A stretch of DNA of 25,060 nt from an uncultured Actinomycetes bacterium (lineage in GTDB: Bacteria > Actinomycetota > Thermoleophilia > Solirubrobacterales > Solirubrobacteraceae): NCBI GenBank assembly GCA_937888775.1, contig CALAQT010000166.1:1-25060 (forward strand), in the 5' to 3' direction. Below the pieces are notes generated by a model. That model did no database searches. It saw only the letters and a program-made list of their open reading frames with translations, and was not told the DNA's origin. A program made the position numbers and the translations under genes. Shown here piece after piece: positions 16,011 to 22,860 of the stretch; the stretch's first letter is position 1; each line of letters opens with the position of its first letter.

Positions 16011-16050
16011 CCTGCCGGATCTGCACTAAACCTGACGGATCAGCACTAAA
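16011..16050 (+). repeat. Tandem 20-bp repeat upstream of asnB
   Basis: Two adjacent 20-bp copies, CCTGCCGGATCTGCACTAAA (16011-16030) and CCTGACGGATCAGCACTAAA (16031-16050), match at 18 of 20 positions. The second copy ends 10 bases before the asnB ATG. The position and spacing (about two helix turns) fit a repressor or activator operator, but a chance duplication is also possible. No Shine-Dalgarno sequence is visible between the repeat and the ATG. Confidence 0.75.
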
Positions 16051-16060
16051 CTCCACTTTT

Positions 16061-17965
16061 ATGTGTGGAATTGCGGGTTCGACGCGGGATCCGTCAGGAG
16101 TCGACGTTAGGGCGATGAACGCCGCGATGGTACATCGCGGCCCTGACGACGAAGGCGTCTTCGTCGATACCCAAAGCGGTGTATCTCTTGGCGCCAGGCG
16201 CCTCGCAATCATCGATGTCGAGGGCGGTCATCAACCTGTCACCAACGAAGACCGCACCGTCTGGGCGGTCCTGAACGGCGAGATTTACAACAATTCCAGT
16301 CTGCGAGCCCAGCTTATCCGGGCGGGCCACACGTTCACCAGCCGGACCGATACCGAGGCGCTCGTCCACCTCTATGAGGAGTGGGGAGACGACCTCGTTC
16401 ACGCGATTGAGGGCATGTACGCGTTCGCCATCTGGGATACACGCGAGCGCAGGCTGCTGGTGGGCCGTGACCGCTTCGGCGAAAAGCCGCTCTTCTACAG
16501 CGAGCAGCCTGATCGTCTTGTGTTCGCTTCCGAGATCACCGCACTGCGCGCCGGCGTGCCGCAGACCCCTCCGCTCGACCCGTTTGCACTGGACGCGTAC
16601 TTCGTGCTCGGGTACATCCCCGGCCAGCAGACCGCGTTTGAGGGGATTCGGCAGCTAGAACCCGCGAGCATCCTACGCTGGTCGGCGGAGAAGCCTCGCG
16701 CCGAATGCTCGGTGTACTGGCGTCCGCCGCCCGCGCCGGTGGCCGGTCGAGCGAGCGTTCGTGATTTTCTCGAGGAGGCCCGAACGCTGCTCGAGTCCGC
16801 GGTAGCGAGCCGGCTCGTCGCAGATGTTCCCGTGGGCGTATTTCTCTCCGGCGGCTTGGACTCCAACATCGTTGCGGCAATCGCCGCTCAACGGTCTGGG
16901 CCCGGAGTAAAGACGTTCACGGTCGGCTACGACACCGGACAGTTCAACGAAGGGGTCGATGCCAGAGCAGCTGCTGCTCTGATCTCAAGCGATCATCATG
17001 AGGTCACGTTGAGCTGCGGAGAGGTCGCCGAACTCGTGCCCCGACTCGTCGGCGCGCTCGACCAGCCACTCGCCGATCCTGCCCTCGTCGCGCTAAATTT
17101 CGTGGCTGCAGCAGCTCGCGAACGAGTTACCGTCGTCCTTGGCGGCGAGGGGGCCGATGAACTATTTGGCGGCTATCCCCGTTATCGATGGATGGAGCGC
17201 GTGGAGCGCGCCCACCGAGTCCTGCCAGGATCCGTTCGGCGCGCGTCAACATTTGCCGCCCACGGGGCCGGAGAGCGGACGCGGCGACTTGGCGACGCGC
17301 TCGAGCACGCGAGCCTGGCCGAGCGACATATTGATTGGGTCGCAGCGACTCCCCCGAGCGCCCGAGCTAGCCTCTACGGACCCCGTCTCATCGAGACGAT
17401 CCGGTCGGATGCTGTCCTCGACGACGTGGCATCGGTGCTTTTAGATGAGGGTCGATCGTCGGTCGCTGGGTCGCTTATGCGGCTCGATCAGCGCCGCTAC
17501 CTGCCCGACAACGTGCTCGCCAAGGCGGACCGATCAACCATGCAGGTGTCGCTGGAGATGCGTACGCCGTACTTAGACAGGTCGCTGGTTGAGTTCGCCG
17601 CCATCGTTCCTCCGACCACTCATCTCCAGAACGACGGAAAGTCGCTGCTACGCGGCGTGGCGGGAACGATCCGGACCATCGATAAGTCACGCCGCGCCAA
17701 GACTGCCTTTCGGGTCCCGATCGCACAATGGCTTCGGGGCCCGCTTCGCGACGCGCTGGTGCAGCAGGTGCAGGAGGGGCCGCTAGCATTTGAGGGCTGG
17801 CTCGATCCGCACGCCATGCGTCGACTGACCGACGAGCACTTGGCGCTGACGCACGACCACAGCAAGCGTTTGTGGCCTATCCTAGTCGGAGGCCTGTGGC
17901 TCGCTGCCCTGCGTGATGGCCAGTACTTGGCGTCATCCGAGGCGAGCGTTATCGCTGTGGGCTGA
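16061..17965 (+). CDS. asnB: Asparagine synthase-type amidotransferase (glutamine-hydrolysing)
   Basis: A 634-residue two-domain enzyme. The start at 16061 is fixed by the family: MCGIAG gives the catalytic Cys2 of the class II glutaminase domain. Other marks are HRGPDDEG (25-32), ARRLAIID (45-52), VLNGEIYNN (70-78), then the synthetase PP-loop SGGLDS (263-268) and GGEGADELFGGYPRY (361-375). Ammonia from glutamine is passed to an adenylated carboxylate. In polysaccharide loci such enzymes often amidate uronic acids or peptide-linked groups rather than make free asparagine, so its substrate here is open. Length is at the upper end for the family. It is preceded by a tandem repeat and followed 41 bp later by a glycosyltransferase on the same strand. 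Confidence 0.93.
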   Translation: MCGIAGSTRDPSGVDVRAMNAAMVHRGPDDEGVFVDTQSGVSLGARRLAIIDVEGGHQPVTNEDRTVWAVLNGEIYNNSSLRAQLIRAGHTFTSRTDTEALVHLYEEWGDDLVHAIEGMYAFAIWDTRERRLLVGRDRFGEKPLFYSEQPDRLVFASEITALRAGVPQTPPLDPFALDAYFVLGYIPGQQTAFEGIRQLEPASILRWSAEKPRAECSVYWRPPPAPVAGRASVRDFLEEARTLLESAVASRLVADVPVGVFLSGGLDSNIVAAIAAQRSGPGVKTFTVGYDTGQFNEGVDARAAAALISSDHHEVTLSCGEVAELVPRLVGALDQPLADPALVALNFVAAAARERVTVVLGGEGADELFGGYPRYRWMERVERAHRVLPGSVRRASTFAAHGAGERTRRLGDALEHASLAERHIDWVAATPPSARASLYGPRLIETIRSDAVLDDVASVLLDEGRSSVAGSLMRLDQRRYLPDNVLAKADRSTMQVSLEMRTPYLDRSLVEFAAIVPPTTHLQNDGKSLLRGVAGTIRTIDKSRRAKTAFRVPIAQWLRGPLRDALVQQVQEGPLAFEGWLDPHAMRRLTDEHLALTHDHSKRLWPILVGGLWLAALRDGQYLASSEASVIAVG

Positions 17966-18006
17966 GGCCGTTCGGCGCCTGACGCGCTACGGCCAAACCT
18001 GACTGC

Positions 18007-19125
18007 GTGCGCGTCCTTCTCCCAACCACTGATTTTCCCCCGATGACCGGCGGGATCCAGCTGCTGCTCAACCGCCTTGTCGGTTACTCGCGCCACGAGT
18101 TCGATGTCGTGGCACCGTCTGTGCGGGGTGCAGGATCAGCGATCGACACGCGAGCGGAGAGCATCGTCCGTGCACCGAACCTCCGCTCACACCGAGCCGA
18201 AGTGGCGATCCTCAACGCTCTCACGGTTGCGCGAGCCTTGAAACAACGTCCCGACGTTCTGCTCTCGGGGCATATCGTTCTCGGGCCAGCGAGCCTCCTT
18301 GCGGGACGACTGGTCGGCTCCCCGGTCGTGCAGTACGTGTACGCCAAGGAGCTGGCCGCCCGACCGACCCTATCTGCGTCAATCCTCTCCCGCGTCCGCG
18401 CGGTCATAGCGATTAGCACGCATACGCGTGCCCTTGCCGTTTCGCTCTCCACCGTCCCACTGCGCCCCGAGGTGATCCTGCCCGGCTGCGATCTGCCTCC
18501 TGCCCCGGCTCCTCCGCTCAAAGAGCGCAGCGGGCCTCCGACGATCATCACGGTAGCGCGGCTAGCGGACCACTACAAAGGGTTCGACGTGATGCTACGA
18601 GCCCTTCCGTTGGTCCGGGCCCGGATACCCGACGCGCGTTGGGTGCTCGTCGGGGACGGGCCTCTCAAGAGCATGCTCCGGGAAATGGCCTCAGCGTCTG
18701 ATCTTGAGGACAAATGCGTGTTCACGGGACATTTGAACGACCGACAGCGCGATGCGTGGCTGGACCGCGCGCACGTGTTCGCGATGCCAAGTCGCCAAGA
18801 TACGTCGAGCTTGGGAGGTGGCGAAGGCTTTGGCATTGTTTATCTGGAGGCTGGCGCGCACCGACTGCCGACCGTGGCTGGGCAGGATGGAGGCAGCGCG
18901 GACGCCGTGATCGACGGTGTGACCGGCATTTTGGTCGAAGCGACCGACCACATCGCCGTGGCCGAAGCCCTCTGCACACTGCTCAGCGACGACAAACTGG
19001 CATACCGCATGGGCGAGGCAGGCGCTCGGCGTGCCGAAGAGCTCAGCTGGCAGCGGATGGCCAACTCGGTAGACGATCTACTCGAGCGTGTAGTACGTGC
19101 GTCCGGCCCTAGGCAACGGAAATGA
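18007..19125 (+). CDS. GT4-family glycosyltransferase (PimB-like)
   Basis: A 372-residue GT-B enzyme starting at a GTG that gives the canonical start MRVLLPTTDFPPMTGGIQLL with its glycine loop. The C-terminal domain has TIITVARLADHYKGFDVMLR, WVLVGDGPL and the donor site GGGEGFGIVYLEAGAHRLPT with E-x7-E, followed by GQDGGSADAVIDGVTG. These are the marks of mannosyl-type GT4 enzymes such as PimB, though the donor cannot be proved. It is probably co-transcribed with asnB (41-bp gap) and faces the next gene tail to tail. Cytoplasmic, acting on lipid-linked intermediates. Confidence 0.9.
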   Translation: MRVLLPTTDFPPMTGGIQLLLNRLVGYSRHEFDVVAPSVRGAGSAIDTRAESIVRAPNLRSHRAEVAILNALTVARALKQRPDVLLSGHIVLGPASLLAGRLVGSPVVQYVYAKELAARPTLSASILSRVRAVIAISTHTRALAVSLSTVPLRPEVILPGCDLPPAPAPPLKERSGPPTIITVARLADHYKGFDVMLRALPLVRARIPDARWVLVGDGPLKSMLREMASASDLEDKCVFTGHLNDRQRDAWLDRAHVFAMPSRQDTSSLGGGEGFGIVYLEAGAHRLPTVAGQDGGSADAVIDGVTGILVEATDHIAVAEALCTLLSDDKLAYRMGEAGARRAEELSWQRMANSVDDLLERVVRASGPRQRK

Positions 19126-19175
19126 TTGCTCGCCCGTCCGTGGTGTTCCCCGGTCGGGCCGAATCTCGCATTTCT
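19126..19175. other. Convergent intergenic spacer
   Basis: Fifty bases between two tail-to-tail glycosyltransferases. No T-rich terminator is visible here; a palindrome sits just inside the minus-strand gene end (19179-19196). Confidence 0.5.
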
Positions 19176-20330
19176 CTAGCGCTCGCAAGCGAGCGCGTCG
19201 CCGATCGTCCGCGTCAACCGCGCGCGAAACGCCTCTCGCGAGAATCGCTCGGCATATGTGGCGATCCTCTCAGGCGACGTCCCGAGATGCTCGGAAGCTT
19301 CGACGGCTGCGAGCACGTGGTCCTCGGTCAGCTCGTCGAAGAAGACACCGGTTACGTTCTTCTCGATGGTCTCGAGGGACCCCCCGCGACCGTAGGCAAT
19401 AACCGGCTTGCCGGCTGCCTGGGCCTCGACGGCGACGAGGCCGAAGTCCTCCTCGGCCGCGACGCAGACAGCACTGCAGCCCTGCATCAGCTCAACGACC
19501 ACCTCGTCGCTGGCGCCGCCGTGCAGCGTGACGGTCGGACCGGCAATATCGCGCAGGTGAGACAGCATGGGTCCCTCGCCGACGACATCGAGCCCGACTC
19601 CGGAACGTGTGGCGGCACGTACCACCAGATCCACGTGCTTGTAGGGCAGCAAACGTGAAACCGACAGCAGCCGGTCCCCGCGGGGAGTCGGGTGGAACCG
19701 ATCGACGTTGACCGGAGGCGGCACGACGGCTGCCTCGATGCCGTATGCGGCGCGGATTCGCTGCTTCACGTTCTCGCTGATCGCGATGTAGAGGTCGGCA
19801 CGGTCCGCTGCGTTTCGGTCAATCCGGCGTAGCATCCCCAACGCCGGGCGAGCCAATGACTGGCGTGCCGAGCGCTTGCCGCCCTTGTCCAGATACGTCT
19901 CGCCGTAGAGCCAGCGCGCCGGCGTGTAGCAGTAGACGACGTGAAGTGCGCGGGGCGAGCTGCGGGCGATGTGGGCCCATCCGCTTGAGCTGGCCAGGAC
20001 GACGTCTGCATCGATCTCGCCCAGCGAACGAAATGCCCCGGGGTAGAGCGGAAACAGATTCCGAAACCCGCGGTCGACAGGCAGGCGATCGAGCCAGGAA
20101 GCTCGGACATCACGGCCTTCGAAGCCGGGTAATGTCGAGTTCGGCCGATACAGCGAGGTGAAGATCGGCGCATCCGGCCACATGTCCGACAGCTCCAGGA
20201 CGACACGCTCGGCGCCGCCACGCTGGTTTAGGTAATCGTGGACGATCGCAATGTCGAGCCCACTCAGGTCGCCTCCGAGCGTCGATGCCTGAAAGACCGC
20301 GTCGTTGCGGGCGCTGGTGAGGTAGGACAT
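19176..20330 (-). CDS. GT4-family glycosyltransferase
   Basis: A 384-residue GT-B enzyme. The ATG at 20330 is preferred over the longer frame to 20420 because a purine-rich GGAAGGGA element precedes it at a workable distance. Motifs: DIAIVHDYLNQRGGAERVVL, YCYTPARWLYGETY, LLSVSRLLPYKHVDLVVRA, VVGEGPML, and the donor site [20 protein letters not shown] (E-x7-E) then YGRGGSLETI. This resembles WbaZ/mannosyltransferase-type enzymes of O-antigen loci. The preceding small membrane frame ends one base before it (TGAGATG), suggesting coupling. A fragment homologous to its donor domain is at 15540-15705. Confidence 0.9.
   Translation of the reverse strand: MSYLTSARNDAVFQASTLGGDLSGLDIAIVHDYLNQRGGAERVVLELSDMWPDAPIFTSLYRPNSTLPGFEGRDVRASWLDRLPVDRGFRNLFPLYPGAFRSLGEIDADVVLASSSGWAHIARSSPRALHVVYCYTPARWLYGETYLDKGGKRSARQSLARPALGMLRRIDRNAADRADLYIAISENVKQRIRAAYGIEAAVVPPPVNVDRFHPTPRGDRLLSVSRLLPYKHVDLVVRAATRSGVGLDVVGEGPMLSHLRDIAGPTVTLHGGASDEVVVELMQGCSAVCVAAEEDFGLVAVEAQAAGKPVIAYGRGGSLETIEKNVTGVFFDELTEDHVLAAVEASEHLGTSPERIATYAERFSREAFRARLTRTIGDALACER
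19179..19196 (-). terminator. Palindrome at the glycosyltransferase 3' end
   Basis: GCGCTCG-CAAG-CGAGCGC forms a perfect 7-bp stem with a 4-base loop (8 pairs if the loop shrinks). It covers the last codons (Ala-Cys-Glu-Arg) next to the TAG of the minus-strand gene. There is no following T tract, so it may be a transcript-end stabiliser or a chance palindrome rather than a true intrinsic terminator. Confidence 0.35.
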
Positions 20331-20331
20331 C

Positions 20332-20742
20332 TCAGTGTCCCTTCCGAGCGAGCACATGCGGCACTGCTCGCAGCTGTGTCGTGTGCGCCTGGACGCTCGC
20401 TGCTCCACGCTTGAGCTCAATGAACGTTGCCCGGATGTAGGCCACGGCCACCACCATGACGGGAATCACGAGGAGCCAGATGAACGCCAGTTGAAGAAGT
20501 ATTGCGGTAACTCCACTAAATCGACTAAGTTGATTTGGCTTATCAGGTGCTTTTGGGGAGATGCTCGACCCGAGACCAGCCGCCTGAAGTTTGGGCGTTT
20601 GCCTTCCGATGAAAGGAATGTAAGACCGACTCTCGAACTGGAGAATCCGCGGAAAAATGCTTGCCGAAATCTTGGTCTTGTGGGTGATTGGCGTTCCGGC
20701 CGCCGTGATAGCCGCGACCGAGCTGGGCGCTTGGGGAGGCAA
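20332..20742 (-). CDS. Possible small membrane protein upstream of the glycosyltransferase
   Basis: Open frame of up to 136 residues. Its credible part is the C-terminal 60 residues: one clear membrane helix (AILLQLAFIWLLVIPVMVVA) followed by a basic tail. The stop is one base from the ATG of the next gene, typical of coupled genes in this locus. The N-terminal half (about 20535-20742) is of average composition, AT-richer, and may not be coding; no good start codon lies near the helix. It might be a C-terminal remnant of a membrane protein. No family is recognised. Confidence 0.35.
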   Translation of the reverse strand: MPPQAPSSVAAITAAGTPITHKTKISASIFPRILQFESRSYIPFIGRQTPKLQAAGLGSSISPKAPDKPNQLSRFSGVTAILLQLAFIWLLVIPVMVVAVAYIRATFIELKRGAASVQAHTTQLRAVPHVLARKGH

Positions 20743-20953
20743 GCGGAAGCGAGAACTGCGCCGAGCAGCCAGCGACGCGCATGCCTCCGTCCCATGGCTT
20801 TCGCAGTCCTACGGGGCTTCCCTGGCGCACAAGCATCTGTCGGGCGCCCCTACGCAGTGGCGGCGACCTGAGTGCCTCAAGCGGATCGTCGCGTTGCGCA
20901 ATCCCTGCGGTAGGGCCGGCGCGCATCACAGTCCACGCCGCCCCAGCATGTAG
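20657..20953 (+). CDS. Possible small membrane protein on the opposite strand
   Basis: A 98-residue frame whose start, MLAEILVLWVIGVPAAVIAA, is a well-formed membrane segment followed by a basic cluster (GKRKRELRR). A weak GGAAAA precedes the ATG. The rest has no motif and overlaps the end of the sugar-transferase gene on the other strand, so only the first 45 residues look natural. Spurious coding is quite possible. Confidence 0.25.
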   Translation: MLAEILVLWVIGVPAAVIAATELGAWGGKRKRELRRAASDAHASVPWLSQSYGASLAHKHLSGAPTQWRRPECLKRIVALRNPCGRAGAHHSPRRPSM

Positions 20954-21661
20954 GGGATCGTTCTGAGCAGGATCTTCAGGTCCAGCCAGAGCGACGAGTT
21001 GGCCCCGTACATGTAGTCGATCTTCACCATCTCCTGCATCGGGATGCGTGAGGAGAGGAAGATCTGCCACCAGCCCGTAATCCCCGGTTTGACCGCCCGT
21101 CGCCGACGCCGCCAACCCTCGATCAGCACATCCTCGTCCTGCACCAGCGGACGCGGACCGACCAGGTTCATCTCCCCCCTGGAGCACGTTGAGTAGCTGA
21201 GGCAATTCGTCAAGCGATGTCCGGCGCAGGAAGCGACCCACGCGCGCGATGCGCCGGTTCGCGCTGATCTTGAACAGGCCGCCCTGCGCCTCGTTGAACT
21301 CGCGCAGAGTGTGCTTGACCTGGTCGGCGCCGTCGACCATCGAGCGGAACTTGAGCATCGAGAAGCGCTGGCCGCGGCGTCCGATGCGAGACTGGGCAAA
21401 CAGCACCGGACCACGGCTGTCGAGCCTGACGGTGATCGTCAGCATCAGCAGCGGCGGCCCCAGGACGATCAGCCCGATTGCCGCCCCGTCGACGTCCATC
21501 GTGCGCTTGAGGCAGTCCGAAGATCGGGACAGGCCGAACTGCCCGACCCCGAGCAGCCAGGTCTGGTCGATCTCGCTTAACGAGCCCGGCACCGGCACAG
21601 TTCTGTCAGCCCCATCGGGGCTCGGTGTTGCGCTCACTGGGGCTTCACGCGCACGGAGCAT
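20926..21661 (-). pseudogene. Priming sugar-phosphate transferase, frameshifted at a 6-base homopolymer
   Basis: Polyprenyl-phosphate hexose-1-phosphate transferase (WcaJ/WbaP catalytic domain), the enzyme that starts repeat-unit synthesis on undecaprenyl phosphate. First frame: SRSSDCLKRTMDV, hydrophobic GLIVLGPPLLMLTITVRLDS, FSMLKFRSMVDGAD, RRTSLDELPQLLNVL. Second frame: EMNLVGPRPLVQDED, VKPGITGWWQ and DLKILLRTIPYMLGRRGL. The switch lies at a run of six C (21174-21179; G on the coding strand); one G fewer restores one protein of about 244 residues. The N-terminal multi-helix domain of large family members is missing; the text before SRSS looks like the linker of such proteins, so the gene may also be 5'-truncated. 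ATG at 21661 is tentative. Confidence 0.8.
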
Positions 21662-21708
21662 CTCCCATCGGTGAGGGCGTTTCCTGCCCAGATGCTCATC
21701 CCCCGCAA

Positions 21709-21740
21709 GCCAGGTTGGAAGTGCGAGCCAGGTTGGAAGT
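21709..21740 (+). repeat. 18-bp tandem duplication
   Basis: GCCAGGTTGGAAGT occurs at 21709-21722 and again at 21727-21740, period 18 bp. It lies just upstream of the shortened sugar-transferase gene (minus strand) and before the cysteine-rich gene (plus strand), close to a suspected rearrangement joint. Confidence 0.7.
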
Positions 21741-21794
21741 TGGCTCCCCGCCGTCTGCGGAAACAATGTACTACTTTACCGACTTTTCGGCGCA

Positions 21795-22271
21795 ATGGGC
21801 CGATGCACAAACCGCGCACATTTGGCCGGAACCGCCGGGACGATCGCCGCCGGAAGCAGCTCGGTGTCAAGCGCTACCGGCGCCGCGCAGTCGCAGTATC
21901 GCCCGCCGAAGTGCAACCCCAAGCACGAGGAGTGCACCTGCCCGGGTGGCTCGATTCGCGAGTCGCGCGACCGTTGCGTCTGCCCCGCGGGCCAAACCTT
22001 CGCCGAGGGCACCAACGATTGCCGCTGCCCGAATGGATCCAATCCGACCGACGGCAAGTGCGGGAAATGCCCCGATCACCAGACCGAGATCAATGGCAAG
22101 TGCGTGCCACCATGCCCCGATGGCAGCGTGCGTGCGGATTCTGGGCGCTGTGTGTGCCCCGATCACGGGACATTGGTGGATGGAAGGTGCGTCGGCAGGC
22201 GTCATCCGCGGGCGATACCGCAATCCGCGGCATCGTCAGTGAGGACCACCCGCAGTCCCAAACACCGCTGA
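21795..22271 (+). CDS. Cysteine-rich EGF-like repeat protein, probably exported
   Basis: A 158-residue protein of no assigned family. Residues 40-133 hold a run of short units that each end in a Cys-x-Cys-Pro or Cys-x-x-Cys-Pro: ECTCPGGS, CVCPAGQTF, CRCPNGSNPTDGKC, GKCPDHQTEINGKC, PPCPDGSVRADSGRC, VCPDHGTLVDGRC. Spacing of about 14-16 residues and Gly/Asp turns recall EGF-like or TIL-type disulfide modules. Even numbers of cysteines point to an oxidising, extracytoplasmic place. The N-terminus (Ala/Gly/Ser-rich, ending near GAAQSQ) could be a weak signal sequence, but it lacks a classic hydrophobic core, so the start is uncertain. It stands alone, 82 bp before the sigma-factor gene. Confidence 0.6.
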   Translation: MGRCTNRAHLAGTAGTIAAGSSSVSSATGAAQSQYRPPKCNPKHEECTCPGGSIRESRDRCVCPAGQTFAEGTNDCRCPNGSNPTDGKCGKCPDHQTEINGKCVPPCPDGSVRADSGRCVCPDHGTLVDGRCVGRRHPRAIPQSAASSVRTTRSPKHR

Positions 22272-22353
22272 CCCACGGTTCCAAACAAACTTACTCCCGC
22301 GCTGCAGCCCGGTACGGCTTCGGCGCAGCGAGTAGCTGCCAGACTCGGTCGGG

Positions 22354-22860
22354 ATGAATCGGTTGGGGAACCCAGCCTTCGAGCGGCTGTTCGAGGCACA
22401 AGCCGAGCCGCTGTTCGCGTTTCTCGTCTATCGTACGGGTGACCGGCAGCTAGCCGAGGACTTGGTCGAGGACACGTTCGCGCGCGTGCTGCGCGCGCGC
22501 GCGAGGTTCGACCCGAGGCGCGGAAGCGAGAAGAGCTGGGTGTATGGAATCGCGTTGCACCTGGTCCGGGACCAGGCTCGACGGCAGACCGTCGAGATCA
22601 ATGCCCTCGAACGAGTGGGCGCTCACGAAAGCCGTCAGCTTTCCGACGGGGCTCTCGGAGCAGTGGACGATCGTGATGAGCTTGGCCGGGCTCTCAGCAC
22701 CCTGAGTGAGGACGAGCGTGAGGCGATCGCGCTGCGCTTCGGCGCCGATCTGAAGCTCCGTGAGGTCGCACGCGTCCTCGGTGAGAGTGAGAGCGCGGTC
22801 GAAAAGCGGATCTCCCGGGGGCTTGAGAAGCTCCGGCGTGAGCTTCAATCCCCGCCATGA
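22354..22860 (+). CDS. ECF-type RNA polymerase sigma factor
   Basis: A 168-residue sigma-70 family protein of extracytoplasmic-function size. Region 2 (about 8-75): AFERLFEAQAEPLFAFLVYR, then AEDLVEDTFARVLRAR and SWVYGIALHLVRDQARR. Region 4 (about 110-160): LGRALSTLSEDEREAIALRF, then LKLREVARVLGESESAVEKR with the helix-turn-helix. No anti-sigma gene lies next to it. Its stop overlaps the ATG of the following polymerase (ATGA), so sigma factor and polymerase are made together, suggesting it controls the glycan or envelope genes around it. Region 2 contains a 13-base GC alternation (22491-22503) coding Arg-Ala repeats. Confidence 0.9.
   Translation: MNRLGNPAFERLFEAQAEPLFAFLVYRTGDRQLAEDLVEDTFARVLRARARFDPRRGSEKSWVYGIALHLVRDQARRQTVEINALERVGAHESRQLSDGALGAVDDRDELGRALSTLSEDEREAIALRFGADLKLREVARVLGESESAVEKRISRGLEKLRRELQSPP

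Noticed and set aside
20466..20795. Minus-strand frame with a lipoprotein-like start (LLGAVLASAC)
   Set aside because: It overlaps better-supported frames, has no ribosome site, and the remainder is basic with no domain.
22491..22503. Alternating GC run that might form Z-DNA or slip
   Set aside because: It is inside the sigma-factor frame, codes normal Arg-Ala residues of region 2, and the frame is intact.
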